In this document: positions 1-11,885 of the stretch, piece after piece
Layout of the letters: each line of letters begins with the position of its first letter
How positions within the stretch are numbered: the stretch's first letter is position 1
Assembly (NCBI RefSeq): GCF_026230105.1
Contig: NC_079485.1
Span: forward strand, 26,517,572 to 26,581,571
Direction: 5' to 3'
Origin: Diorhabda sublineata
Lineage: Eukaryota; Arthropoda; Insecta; Coleoptera; Chrysomelidae
Length of the DNA: 64,000 nucleotides
Program-made: the position numbers and the translations under genes
Notes under the pieces: generated by a model
Databases searched by the model: none
What the model saw: the letters and a program-made list of their open reading frames with translations, nothing else
What the model was told of the DNA's origin: nothing

Positions 1-105
1 TACCCCGGCGACGTATCTTTGACTGCGGCCATCTTGTATGAGCGCAATGATTCTAGCGGCTTCTTCATTCGTCACATGTCTTGTTAAACGTTGAGGCACA
101 TCCAT
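1..105 (-). pseudogene. Tc1-like transposase, N-terminal start, cut by window edge
   Basis: Read on the minus strand from the ATG at 105-103, the frame stays open for 35 codons to the window edge. It gives a typical Tc1-family N-terminus: a basic start, then NEEAARIIALIQDGRSQRYV, the first helix-turn-helix of the DNA-binding (paired-like) domain. A transposase of this family cuts and pastes its own element at TA sites. The rest lies outside the window, so intactness cannot be judged. Upstream, the stretch around 230-265 contains ttgtcccaaaaaact, which could belong to the terminal inverted repeat, but the other end is not visible. The call rests on motif recognition over a short stretch. Confidence 0.65.
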
Positions 106-2101
106 TATTAACAAAATAAATTAAAAATTTCACTATATAATGATTAACTCGAGCATTTTTGCAAAAATTTGTAAGAAATTGTGATATTTTTTTGCCCATG
201 ATAAGAAACCAGAAATATCTATTAATTTGATACATACAGATATACAGATTGTCCCAAAAAACTAAAATTAAGTATTAAAAATATCCTAAAATACCAGTGA
301 TGCGATAAATTTTGTGGGTGGGTAGTTTCAATTAACTGAATTGTGGAATTTAAAAGTTTCCCAGGATTCAAAGCATATTTGGTGAAATTATAACAACGTT
401 ACAGATCATTTGACCTCATCTACTCTACCATGCTGAGTGGTGTGACTCTATTTATATTAATAAAAAGAGTCACAGGAATATCAGGTCTATAGGATAGGTG
501 CGACAATGCCGTGAATACCATAAAACAAGCAACGTTCTCTTAAGTCGTGATTATGATATCTTGGCTTTACTAAACATTTTCTATTCTCCTCTCACCCACT
601 AATGACTTTGTTTACTGATCTCGAGATGATATTTGAATATCCAGGTCTCATCTCATTCAGCTTCTGCCATCGCTCTGAATACGGAAAAAAATCGTTTTCA
701 CTAAAATAGGAAACTACGCTTAAAGTACAAACCAAACCTATTATTGTTTCCATGCTGGACGTAAAACTGAAATAGAGTTGCTTTGCTAGGTGGATTTGGA
801 CGGAGTGCGCGTGTTGTCAGCTCGGGAGTTATGATGAAATCACCACACCTCGCATATTGTGGGCTTAGCTGATATAAAGTTGCATTCAAGTTAATGTGTT
901 TGCCTTTACATCATGCATATCCATAATAACCATACATAAATAAATCTTTGTACTCGCGTATGTTATGAATAACTCAATATCCAACTAATTTTTATGCGTA
1001 CAGGAAATGTTTGATATTGACAAGATACAGCCTATCGGTATAGAATACAGTTCAATTAATTCCACGTGTATTTTTATTCTTATCACATGGTTATAGCTGA
1101 AATGTTCAAAAATGTATCAATGTATAATGAACTGTCGACTATTTGGTTTACTGTGAGTATGTTGATCAATAATTATTGTTAAAAATGTTTTCATGCCTTC
1201 AGATAAGGATGTTTCTAAATAGTCACAGTCTATCAGTATCGCGTCCGACTGTGACTGGATAAATAAACAACTGGCGATTTCTGAAAATAACGCACATTTA
1301 TTTCACATCAAAGCATGAAAAATCGTTCGTGCTTTTGTGGGATAGACTTATTTTGTCATAATTCATAACAAAAATCGCAAAAATTGTGGAAATCTGAAAT
1401 CATTGAAAAAATCTCCTCTTTAGACATAAATGGAATATTAATTAGTCTCAATTACATGTAGTTTGATCCATCTAAATAAATCCAACGAAATTGGTTGAAA
1501 CTCGTTCGTGAGCCGTTAATTGCAGCATCGCTCTTCGTAAATTAGTCGATTTACTAATAAATCGCAGGGATGAACTAATCTGATTCAAATTATCTCGTTA
1601 AGAAATTGTTATTATTAATTATAATACATATTTCCTAATCCCCAAGTCAATTATTTCGCTTCAACAGATCAGGCTTAATCAGTTAAATATTATTAAATGT
1701 TAAACTGATTGTTGCAGATCGATAGTGGGGGTCATAAGCTCTTGGCTTCATATAGTAAATAGAGTACTTTCGCAAAAATCTTTTTACACGCGACAGTGAC
1801 AAGTCTTAACAAGCTTTACATAAAGTTTCAACTTGCTGTTTCGATTTTATTATAGTAGAGCTCGAACGACCACTCAGTCAAGTTGTTTTGAAGAATGTTT
1901 CAAATTGAGTTTCGCACTAAAGAATTACACCAACAAAAATCAAAAACAGAATAGAGGCTGTTTACGTTGATCATTGAATATTGGTCTGAGTTGTTTCACC
2001 GGGGACAATAATCATTAGAAGAATACCCACGTACGGGAGGTCCTATGTAAGTGACTACTCCAGAAAAGATTATATTAGTTGCAGAAATTGTTCTAAGTAG
2101 C
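106..2101. other. No gene recognised; AT-rich non-coding stretch
   Basis: Only short chance reading frames are present, such as 701-889 on the minus strand, which has low-complexity coding and no recognisable domain. No RNA gene, tandem repeat or transposase motif was seen apart from the possible Tc1 terminal sequence near 246-264. Confidence 0.5.
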
Positions 2102-2106
2102 CGGCG

Positions 2107-4937
2107 CCCATACGTAGATTTTTAGGAATTAGGCGGCCATAAGTTGAAATTCCAATAATCGACTAATGACAAACAATTTTTTTCCTGGAATAGTAGACTA
2201 CCTGACGAACAATAGCCAACCCCACCCACATCCCTAAACTGCGCGAGCGCGCTGCATTACTAGTCGAAACTTGATTGTCGCACTTACTGCACGTGAAAGT
2301 TCTTGACGCCCTTTTCGTATATCATTTTCTTCGGTGAATATTTTATGTATTGTGTCATATTTGCTTGTTTAAGTGATGGATACCAATAATGCAGGTAAGC
2401 CTTCATTAAATTAATGTGAAATTATATTAAATATATTGTCAATAAATGACTTAATGAGCCGTCAATAATACCTTTTTTTAGAAATGTTTTTTTCTTTATT
2501 TTTCATTTTTCAATCGAAAAAAAACTTTACTTCCACACCTTTCTGAGTTACATTTTTTATTTCATTATATAGTATAGTCTTATAAAGTCTTATAAAGTCT
2601 TATAAAGAAAACTGCTTAAAATCAGCTGCTAGTTTTAAAAATAAACGAGTTTGAAATTTTTTTGACAAAAATAGGACAAAATCGGATTTTGTGTTTTTGT
2701 GTTAAAATTATTTTTTTATTGTTATAGGTTCACCTGGCTGCTTGGGGGTGAAAATGTTGACTCGTAAATACCTCTTCGATAAAATGAACGAGCAATATTC
2801 ATTATCGATAAATGAAAAAACTAAATATTTAGAAAATTATTTACTCGTGTGTTACGGGGACACAGAAGAACATAAAAATGTGATAAAAAAGAAGTTTTCG
2901 TATTTTAAATATGATTTGATAAAGAGGTGGTCTCGGGCGCATAGAATACTTGAAAACTTTTTGGCGGCCAATAATTCTTGGTTGGAAGGAACATTTGAGA
3001 TCCCCGTAGACACGCATCAAAGGCTAGGACGACTTACCAAATATTTTACCGAATCTAGCGAAAGAACAAAGAGAAGAAAAACTGAAGGAGTCCGCGCATC
3101 TTACGACGAAGAAGTAATTGTTCACGCGGCACAAGTAATTTTACAAACAGAAGGTAAAAGAAACACGTCTACTGTTTTAAAAGACATTACAAATTCTTCT
3201 GCATCTGCCAGTGATTGTAAAAACAGACATTCAAAGTCTAAAGAAATAGAGCCCCTTACTCCTCTGCAAGCACTGACAATGTTTGTTGAAGCCGATTTGA
3301 CCAAAAGATAGTACGAAATTATTCGAGCAACGAACAAAAGATTCTATCCACATTATGAATTATTATTGAAGGCCAAAGAAGATTGCTACCCACCCAAGGA
3401 GTCATTACAAGTGACGTCTAGACTCTCAAACGAAGATGAATCTGATGCTAATATTTTTATAAGCTCATTTGTGCCTCTACGAATTATTTGTGGTGAGGAT
3501 AAAAGTAAAATCGTGTGGCAAAATCCAACTCCATCTTCACCTAGATATTGCTGTCCAATAAGATTTAGATTCGTAAAAGAATCTACGGACATCACAAAAG
3601 AAGAAATCAATTATGTAAAGAATAGTGTAAACTCATTAAACTTTACGAAAGTTGACCTCAATGGAGAGAATTATTTTTCAACATAGTTTTAAAATGACTA
3701 TGGTTGACGGAAAGGTCTGCAATGCAGCTACAGATACCAAATCGACCAGCAGATGTTATTTATGTGGAGCTACATAAAAAGATTTTAATGATTTAACAAA
3801 AAAATGATGTATGTATTACATGCAAGAATCCGGAAAGTGTGCTGCATTTATCATATAAATTGCCCGTCAAAAAATATCGCGAGAGAAGAAAAAAATCTAG
3901 AAAAGCAGAAGAAACTTGATATTCAGCAAAGATTTAGAGAGGAGACAGGTCTCTTAGTAGATATGCCAAAAAGAAACTTCGGAAACACAAACGATGGAAA
4001 TACCAGCAGAAGATTCTTCGAGAACCCTGAATTGGCTGCAGAAATCACTGGGATAAGTTATGACTTGATTATTAGATTAAAAGTGATATTAGAAACCATA
4101 TCAAGCGGCCATAAGATTGACGTAGCAAAATATGATAAATACGCCATGGAAACTGCGAAACTATATGTTGAGTTATATGGCTAGCATCCTATGACTCCAA
4201 CGATGCATAAGGTCTTAATTCATGGAGCTTCGATAATAGAAAATTCGTTGTTGCCGATAGGGCAACTTTCGGAAGAAGCTGCTGAGGCCCGCAATAAACA
4301 TTTTAGGCCTCGCAAGTTTTTGAGGGAAGAATATTTATCATAGGTTACTATTAACATCCGACCCATTTATTAGTTCCATGAGAAAGACCAAAAAAATCGC
4401 TTCAAAATTGTTTTTGCCTAAAACAATGCAGCTATTAATTCCTGCTGAACCAAACCGACCAATGGAAATTGATGAAAGCGGCGAAAATTTAAATGTAGAT
4501 GAATAAGTCTCCAATGTATGATTGATTATTTTTTTAGTGATTATCTATTTAGCTTTGTATGTAACTTTAATATTGTATAACGAATGTAAAGATCCTTTTA
4601 ATAATATAATATATTTACTTACTTATTAGAACAAAATAAACTTTGTTTTATTTAATAATACATACCTGAAAGTATTACTAAAACGTAGACAGCTGTCCCT
4701 CCTTGGGGAAAGCCGTGAGTATGTATTTTCAACATAATATTAAAAACACTTTGAAATCAACTACGATCTCGAATAAAATATTTTTTGATAAAAAATCACA
4801 AGTAGGGTGCGCCTAACCACCGTGCACCAACAAATAATTTCGATAAGTTATTCCAAACACAGAATTCTTTTTATGTAACTATTTTGTAATATAAATATCA
4901 CATAAAATAATTTTGGCCGCCTAAATCGATCTATGTG
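2107..4937 (+). mobile_element. Transib-like (RAG1-related) DNA transposon, decayed
   Basis: The element is bounded by the 5-bp direct repeat CGGCG at 2102-2106 and 4938-4942, which fits the 5-bp GC-rich target duplications known for Transib transposons. Just inside are matching inverted ends. The right end read inward starts CACATAG, and the left end starts CCCATACGTAG. Both lead into the shared block AGGCGGCC (left about 2131-2138, right about 4915-4922). The CAC start is the feature shared with Transib ends and with the heptamer of RAG recombination signals. Total length is 2.83 kb, a little short for the family because of an internal deletion in the transposase. It encodes the broken RAG1-core-like protein annotated separately. 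Confidence 0.72.
2376..4506 (+). pseudogene. RAG1-core-like Transib transposase, broken, with one intron
   Basis: A likely first exon (2376-2394, MDTNNA) ends at a gtaagc donor. The acceptor ttatag at 2722-2727 joins it in frame to 2728 onward (GSPGCLG, then MLTRKYLF). The main frame runs to a stop near 3309 and continues in pieces: 3312-3686, about 3661-3798 in a shifted frame, 3804-4345, and a last frame ending at 4506. The C-terminal half resembles the RAG1 catalytic core. It has a C-x-x-C segment (CYLCGAT, near 3752), then DGNTSRRFF, then HKVLIHG followed by QLSEEAAEARNKHF, which sits where RAG1 carries its third catalytic acidic residue before GNK. A segment that should carry the first catalytic Asp seems deleted near 3410. 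Stops and shifts show it is dead. Transib assignment is from these motifs plus the element ends; another RAG-like family is possible. Confidence 0.7.
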
Positions 4938-5164
4938 CGGCGCCTAAAAACAAAAGAAATTGTACCATGATCCGACACCGAAAAGAGATTCCATGGAGTG
5001 GCACGAAAAAGCAAAGGTCAAAAAATCACCCAAAAACTAGAATATTCTGGAACTGTGAGGGTATGTTTTTGATGGAATTTAAGGAATCATACAACCGTGA
5101 ACGCGGAATATTACTTTAGAGGCAGTTGCGTCGAAAAATTATCGAAAAAAAAGCGTAGTAAAAT

Positions 5165-5695
5165 AAGCTGAGGTATGTGATTGCTTCATTTGTTATTAAA
5201 TAACACCACCATTGACGTCGTTAAACCTGTTAAATTCTTAGGGCAGTTTCCATAGAACTGAACTTATCCACCTCCTTAACAGTCTATTATGCCCTTATTG
5301 AGTCGCATCTCCGATATGCCCTTCCCTTCAGGGGTAAGACCCAATTTGCGCGAATCTTCTTACCTTATTCATCTTTGAATCCGTTTGCCTAATTCTTAAG
5401 CACGCTTCTCCAATTTAAGAAAGAACGTTGCACTTAGGAACGCGGAGCACCACTTTTACCTACCTACTCCACGTTTATTGGTTTAATTTTTGCTATGAAT
5501 TTGTATACGACTTATATACTTATTATTATTTATTACTATTACTTATACTTTTGTAACTCTGTAGTTTTCTTGTGTATTTTAAAATTTTATTTTATTTGCA
5601 TATTTATCGTTATCTTTGTTTTTTAGTTTTTTAACATGCTTTTTTTCTAGAAATTGTAACAATTTTTTGACAATAAAGCATTTCTCTCTATTTTT
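5165..5695 (+). mobile_element. LINE 3' fragment, same family as the copy at 31.8-32.8 kb
   Basis: The translation contains VKFLG, then ELNLST, and YYALIESHLRYALPF, matching the end of the reverse-transcriptase ORF in the minus-strand copy at 32.1-32.6 kb. About 150 bp between LPF and the SNLRKN region is missing here. The 3' end carries ACAATAAAGCATTTCTCTC, matching the end of the other copy near 31.80-31.82 kb. It is a 5'-truncated, internally deleted non-LTR retrotransposon scrap with no intact ORF. Confidence 0.7.
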
Positions 5696-6714
5696 GTTCA
5701 TAAGATGCATCATATGTTTAGTCAGGCATTCTGAGAAGTGTAGGCAGAATATATTGAAAAATAATCTTTATATATGACCTTTCTTTCTATGTTAGGCTAA
5801 GAACTCATGGACTGCATACGTATTTCTCGCAAAATGCTTATTTCGACAGTGTTTCAAGTTCTTACTTTTGATATTTCTATTTTAAATTAATTCTGAGGAA
5901 GTTTTTTTGCTGATAACGAGAAGATGATATTGAATTATTTTGTCTGGGACCGAAAAGCAATAACTTCTGAACAGTTTAGAATTGAATTATATGCACTTCT
6001 GTTTAGTAATAATTTCTATTATATTTCATACCAAGACTTTTTTTGCGATTATACATTAATTTTAAAAGGACAGTTATGGAATAGTGACTTTTCAGAAGTT
6101 AACAACAAATTCCGCCTAGTTTTTGGTGAAATTTTACTAAAATCTAACAAATTTGTTTTAATACTCATATAAAGAAAGCTGTTTTCATTGTTTAATTAAT
6201 ATTGAGAAAAAGGAATTTTGAATGTCGAAACAATGGACGTAGAAACGTGCTGCCAAAAAAGAAAAACAATTTTAATAAGTTTATAGCCACAGTATTAGGG
6301 CTATAAAAGTGTAATCTTAAAAGATTGCGTATAAAAAGGAAAAAATAATAACTATGCAATATTTTCTGATTTTTTAACACGTTTTGAGGCCACATTTGAG
6401 AAATAATAGTCGTCTGCCTATTCGTCCACATTTTTCCGAAAAATTAACCGAACTGTCATGATTTATCGCTGCATCTACTATAAACTCAGAAAAAAGGCTT
6501 GGTGTTAAACGGTTTCAGAAAAAAATGTTGAGACGTATTGTAAGGAACTTCTGAAAGATCGTTTGGAAGCATGGGGTAGCGTAGCCAGGATTTTAAAATG
6601 GCGCGCCCCTTTGTACTCTCAGTGTCATTTTAAAGTTGCTAATAGTTTCAAATTAATACCAAAATGTCTGTTTCACTATTAGTGTTTATTTTCATAAATT
6701 TTTACAATTTAAAA
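5696..6714. other. No gene recognised
   Basis: The stretch is AT-rich with short open frames at 5924-6172 (+) and 6192-6431 (-), whose compositions look like chance. Around 6430-6600 the base composition rises slightly, and this may be the far end of the hAT fragment that follows, but no motif is clear. Confidence 0.4.
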
Positions 6715-7115
6715 CCAGCTGTCTCCTTTACTGCCACAAAACAAAGTCCATTCTATATGGTTTTAAAGAAAGCTCATTCAGCACATCAATGGTGTGGTAA
6801 CACCCTCACGATAGACGTTAAGCAAAGCCAGACAATTTAAACGTGTCTCACTTGTTGTGTCTCAAAGACTTTCCATTAATAGTAATAGTTACTGGCAATA
6901 TGGCAAATATTTTGAGTAAATTATGTAGTATTGAAGCTAGAGTAGTTTTGCCACACAAACTTAGCGCTTCAACAACACATTTCTGATATGTTTCCTGTTG
7001 ATTGACGTACATATACCATACCGAAATTTCACTTAATACACCATCCCCACTACAATCGACATCAGTGGAGTACTTGGCAACAAGTTGTTTCACTTCCTCC
7101 TCGTCCTCTTCAGGT
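6715..7115 (-). pseudogene. hAT transposase C-terminal (dimerisation) fragment
   Basis: On the minus strand the piece reads LLKIFAILPVTITINGKSL, and after a frame change near 6860, RLNCLALLNVYREG. These correspond to the conserved end of hAT transposases of the ZMYM1-like type: a leucine-rich helix, the TLPVT-x-x-x-ERSF segment, then RLNGLALLNVHRE. The usual ERSF is degraded to GKSL and several stops follow. Only the last ~130 codons survive, and no terminal repeats were found, so this is a dead fragment. Confidence 0.6.
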
Positions 7116-8529
7116 TATGCCAATTAATCATCTTTTGTTGGCAATATGTATTGAGAATATCTCAACGTACTTTTGTGTTAAATAAACTGAGATTTCAGTT
7201 GATATACGAATACATCTAAGAATGATATAAATACAGCTATTCTAGCTTCAAGGATCCTGGTTTCCACATTTCTCCTTAGAGTTAGAAGTGTTTTAAACCA
7301 CTGACACTCACTTTTAAGATGTTGTTAAAGGTTGTGTGAATGGCTGAGATATACAGAAGGGTTGATTACAGACCACCTGACTAAGGTACCAAAAATTCAT
7401 GCGCAGCACATACCGTCCTTGACGTACTCTGTCATTGACAAGACAGTCCAAGCAGCTGCTCGGAACGAACTTTCTATGTTGTGTAATATAAATAGTCAAA
7501 TATTAAATATAGTAAAAATCAATTTATGTTTTTATCTTCCAATCTATTAGTTTGTCTTCTCGTTTGAACCCTTTTTTAAGTCCTAGAACCGATATTATTA
7601 AGTTATTTATATAGACCTCATTATTCGATTTGCGGCTTATTTTACTGGTTAAATGGTGAGTTGTAGCCTAGAACCTTCCCGTGCCTGCACCGCTTAAAAA
7701 TTTTTGTGTAGAGGTATAAATAGATTATAAGGAAAATCAAATATATATTATACATAATATATAATATATTTTTTCATAAATAACTATTTAATTGGAAAGC
7801 TCTCTTCCGTCAAACCTCCCTCGTATATACCACTTATATCTGCATCCATTCAATTGTTACCCCTATCCAATTGAAGTCGCTCCGAAACGTCAGTTCCAGC
7901 ATGTAATGAAGTTTTTGATTATTTCATGGTCAGTTTAGCTCATCATGCTTTGCCTAAAACAGCAAATCGTGTTTGGTCACTCTATTAACCGTAAACTCAA
8001 TAGAAATGTATAATGGCTTTCTGACTCAGATTATATCACATTTGTCAATTATTCATGCTCCCTGTACCTAATATCACTAGTGGCCATTATATACACATAT
8101 TCAGTCTGGGTTTTCAATATGGATAACCTCCATTATTTAAGTTTTTAATAAAGTTCAGGTTTTGTAATATAGCTAATATATAAGTAAAAAGTCTATTGTT
8201 GTTAGATTTTAGGTTTATTTGGAAATATAATGAATATTGAGAGGACTATGATTGCAACAGTAACAATGCTTCAATAAACTATTATTGTTGGTGTTCATTT
8301 ATAGTTACATAGGCTCGTTTAATTGTGTGATATTTTGAATAATCTTTATCCTAATCGAAATTATATAACAAGATCTATCATCAAATGATTTAACTGAAAA
8401 ATGTGTCCATCTCAAACTAGATATGATCGCCAACAGGAGATCATTATCCTATCCAATAGCCAAGCAGCCATTACAGCTCAAACTTCCAATATCATAAAAT
8501 TGAAACTACTTTGATTAGGTTAGGCCTGG
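7116..8529. other. No gene recognised; AT-rich
   Basis: Overlapping short frames on both strands at 7314-7550 have no recognisable domain. A run of near-perfect TA dinucleotides lies around 7741-7772. Upstream coding for the hAT fragment could extend to about 7330 but is too degraded to read. Confidence 0.4.
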
Positions 8530-8960
8530 GTAAGAAAAATATAAGAAACGAAATAGCTGACAGACTCGCTAAAGTAGAGGCAGACAAACCATTCATAGGA
8601 CCTAAACCCTTCTTTGGTATCAGCTACAGATCAATAGAGTAAGTATTGGATAAGAAGGTAGGTAAGGATAAAACCAAAACTGGGACAATTTACAAGGATT
8701 CAGACAGACAAATACTCTCCTGGGAAACTATAACCAGAGAAGATCTGTTAATTGTATCGGCCTAGAGTAAAAACAGCCTACGAATATTAACAGGAGTTCT
8801 GTTGAGCCACTGTGGCCTCAATTGACACCTACAGACGCTAGACTTATCAGATAATGCAGCCTGTTGCGCAGAGGACGAAACCTCTATCCACATTTTCTCG
8901 AACAGTGAGACACTACGACCAACCCAGATGTAATACTATCTACCTATAAATATAGATACA
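8530..8960 (+). pseudogene. LINE RNase H / Cys-His tail fragment
   Basis: The translation across frames gives IRNEIADRLAKVEADKPFIG, the last conserved block of a LINE-encoded RNase H (the N-x-x-AD-x-LA motif). It is followed about 200 bp later by HLQTLDLSDNAAC and EDETSIHIF, the C-terminal zinc-finger-like block of these ORF2 proteins. In-frame stops occur after SYRSIE and elsewhere. Scraps of what looks like the same LINE family recur at 14559-14890 and 19980-20145, so one family seems to have seeded this region repeatedly. Confidence 0.62.
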
Positions 8961-11885
8961 CTTCAATGAAAAAGGGACCAATCATTTTGTTGCCTATTAT
9001 TCCAGATCATAAATTAATTTATTGTTTCTCTCATCTAACAAGAACTCTACGTGACTATTATCTACAAGTATAATTCACCTCATTCGAAAATCTTATTTAA
9101 AAATTTCGTTTGGTTTCGATCTCAATATTTTACATACATTCGTCTTCTAATGTCACACAAACATCTGAAGATTTGTTTTCGCTTTTTCCATTCTTCACTT
9201 TGGATAATTTTTGTACAGCGACATTTTGATTTTACCAACTTACAGTAATTTTGTGAGATTTCGGTTAGTATATAAATTATTAGAAAATTACCGAATTCTT
9301 GGTGACTACCCTATATGCTAATATCATTCATTCTCAAATAAACGATCCATTTCAACTATTAATAGACAACTATTCTAATAGTTTATTGAAACGACAACGT
9401 TGTTGCAGTCATAGCAATCTAGTAGAGTATAGAGACACAATAAGACTGGAATCGACCTCTTTTTGCGACGAGTTCTGATCATTTTTCTTTGTCCAACTAA
9501 TGAGTTTCCAAGTTCGAGTTGCGTCTAATGAAACGATCATCGTTCAACAGGACAAAGCTGTTTACACACCTCTACTTAATATTTCATTTGGATCTCGGTT
9601 ACTTCGTGTGGCACTAATCGAAAACCTTCAAAGATCTTACCTAATGAAGGAAATGGCTGGTTTTCTAGAGCTTCCCTGAGCTGAGCGCGAACGATCTTCA
9701 ACTATCTTATCCCCAATAAAACACATTTAAAACGATTGAACCAACGCTGTGCTATTCGCTCATTAACTGTATTTTCCTCTTTAATTTCACATATTTATTA
9801 TAAAAACATACTCGTTCTCAATAAACAAACAGAATTGTACTCTTCATAAATTGAATTAAATTGAAGCGTAGGAATTTTCCCATATTGAAGCCGACATTGC
9901 TTATGAGACATCTTACGTTTTATTTCAACTTAGATTAAGCTATAACGAAAAAATTACAATAAAAAGTTGAATGTGTGTGGGAAAAACTATTTTTTATTAC
10001 ACTTATCTCGAAACACTTTTTTCTGTTTTTACAAAGACTTAATGGTGGCATTTTCAGAACAGCGCACGTAAAATCTTTCCCGATCGCCAATTTTTTATTC
10101 CGTGCGTTAAATAAAAAAAAAAGAATCGAAGTTAATTATAAGAAAAACAAATAGTTATTTATAATACTTTTTTGAAAATAAGAGCAACATAATTAGTATC
10201 TCTAAGAATCGTTGGTATTAGTAGTAACATTTATTGTACAATTTGTATTAAAGCAGAAGTTTAGTCCCTGATGGAAAGTCGCAGAGCTTGAGTAGCACAA
10301 TTTTTATGATACTCCTATTTTTATTTACATGAATTCTTCCAATTATCGTTCTGCTACGTGTATTTTCAGAGCAAATCAGCGCCGCTTTTCACCAACATGG
10401 TTACCGAAGGCGTTTTAGCTCATGTCCGATATATTCTGTTTTTAGTTTTTAAACTACTGTCACATTCACAAACAACCCCTCACCAGTCGGTTTTACAGGT
10501 TTTCTGTTGTTTCACTTTGTCTTGATGAAGTCGTTCAGCTGCCAAGTGGCCAACGACATTAATTAGTGCAGCTGCAGTTCGACTGCCACTTTTTATGCTA
10601 AAAATATGCTAAGTCGACCGGAAAATTTAACACTTAACTACCCTGCGGGTCAAGGCACGCATACTCGTTAAGCAATTTAAAAGCATCCCAACTGAAATCC
10701 TGCAAAGGAAAAGAATTTTATCTCATCCATTCATCTAAATTCCGCCAAATTCTACTGTGAACATTTCTAAAATAATAAACAACACGAATCCAACCAGCAT
10801 CTCTATTTGCTTTCGTTTAGCTTCTTATAAGAAAGCAATATTGTTGCATTCTTTTCCTCTATAGCAAATTCCCAACTATTTATTTATTTATACAAATGAC
10901 CCTTCCTACATTTGATTAATTAGAGTCACACACAATATGAGCTCAGTCAACTCGACCATCTGTATAACAAAGTGTGACATGAATTTATATTTGGAGTTAT
11001 ATTACTTCATGTCTCCTTTTCACACCATTAACTAAATGTATTCCATTATAAGCCATTCAGTTTAGTTAGTACATGGTATCGTTTCATTTTACTTGTAAGT
11101 AGTAAAATCTGCAAATTAAACTAAGTTCGATAGTATTGAGTTTGAATTATTCATCAGTTTGTATTTATTACAAAGACGTAACTATCTGTTATATAATCAA
11201 CATATTGGTATATTTGCTATTAAATTCCAAAATTCCAGCCCTGCAATACCTGTGGAAAAGTAGATCAATAATGTCTTGAATACTTGCACGAAATTGCATT
11301 TCCCAGTTCTAGGGGATTTCACTTCAGTGTAGATTTTGATAAAAGTTCTGATTTTAACAAAAGACGAATAAATTGAGAGATGTACTTTAGTGAATGATTT
11401 AACCCATTCAATTAGTACAAATTCTAGATATTAGCTTTGTATACAACCATTATTGAATATAATAATTCAACAAAACAATGTGAATATGCTTGTCTCATAG
11501 TGAGAATATTGATCCAAACACACTTGCTTCTTATATGTATTTCTATTCTATAACAAATTTTAGGATGAAAATTCCGTATTCGAACCGAACAATATTGATA
11601 TCAAAAAGGTTATTTTTAGATATAAATGATAGTGTCAAACATTCAGATATGTTGAAAATTGTCTAAACTGTCAATGTGCTCAATTTTGTAATAGAAAGTA
11701 GTTCACGAATAATATAAACGAAAAGTAATGTGGCGACCACGCCATGTATTTCCCGAAACATTTAAAAAAATACAATTTCGTGATGGCGGAGAGGTAGCAT
11801 AAAAATCAAAGTACGATTAAATACTTGAAATTTTTAATACAGAAAAGTTACTATCGTGCGAAGGCCGATGTACTTGAGTAAATAC
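8961..11885. other. No gene recognised; long AT-rich stretch
   Basis: Only chance-length frames such as 9051-9248 are present. I saw no transposase motif, tandem repeat or RNA gene. Confidence 0.45.

Noticed and set aside
2578..2607. Three copies of a 10-bp repeat (tcttataaag)
   Set aside because: Very short local slippage within the Transib intron; no likely function.
5924..6172. 82-codon plus-strand frame starting MILNYFVWDRK
   Set aside because: No recognised domain, AT-driven residue use, no splice or regulatory context; chance frame.
9341..9395. Imperfect inverted repeat tttcaactatt ... aatagtttattgaaac
   Set aside because: Short, mismatched and AT-rich; expected by chance, no flanking duplication.
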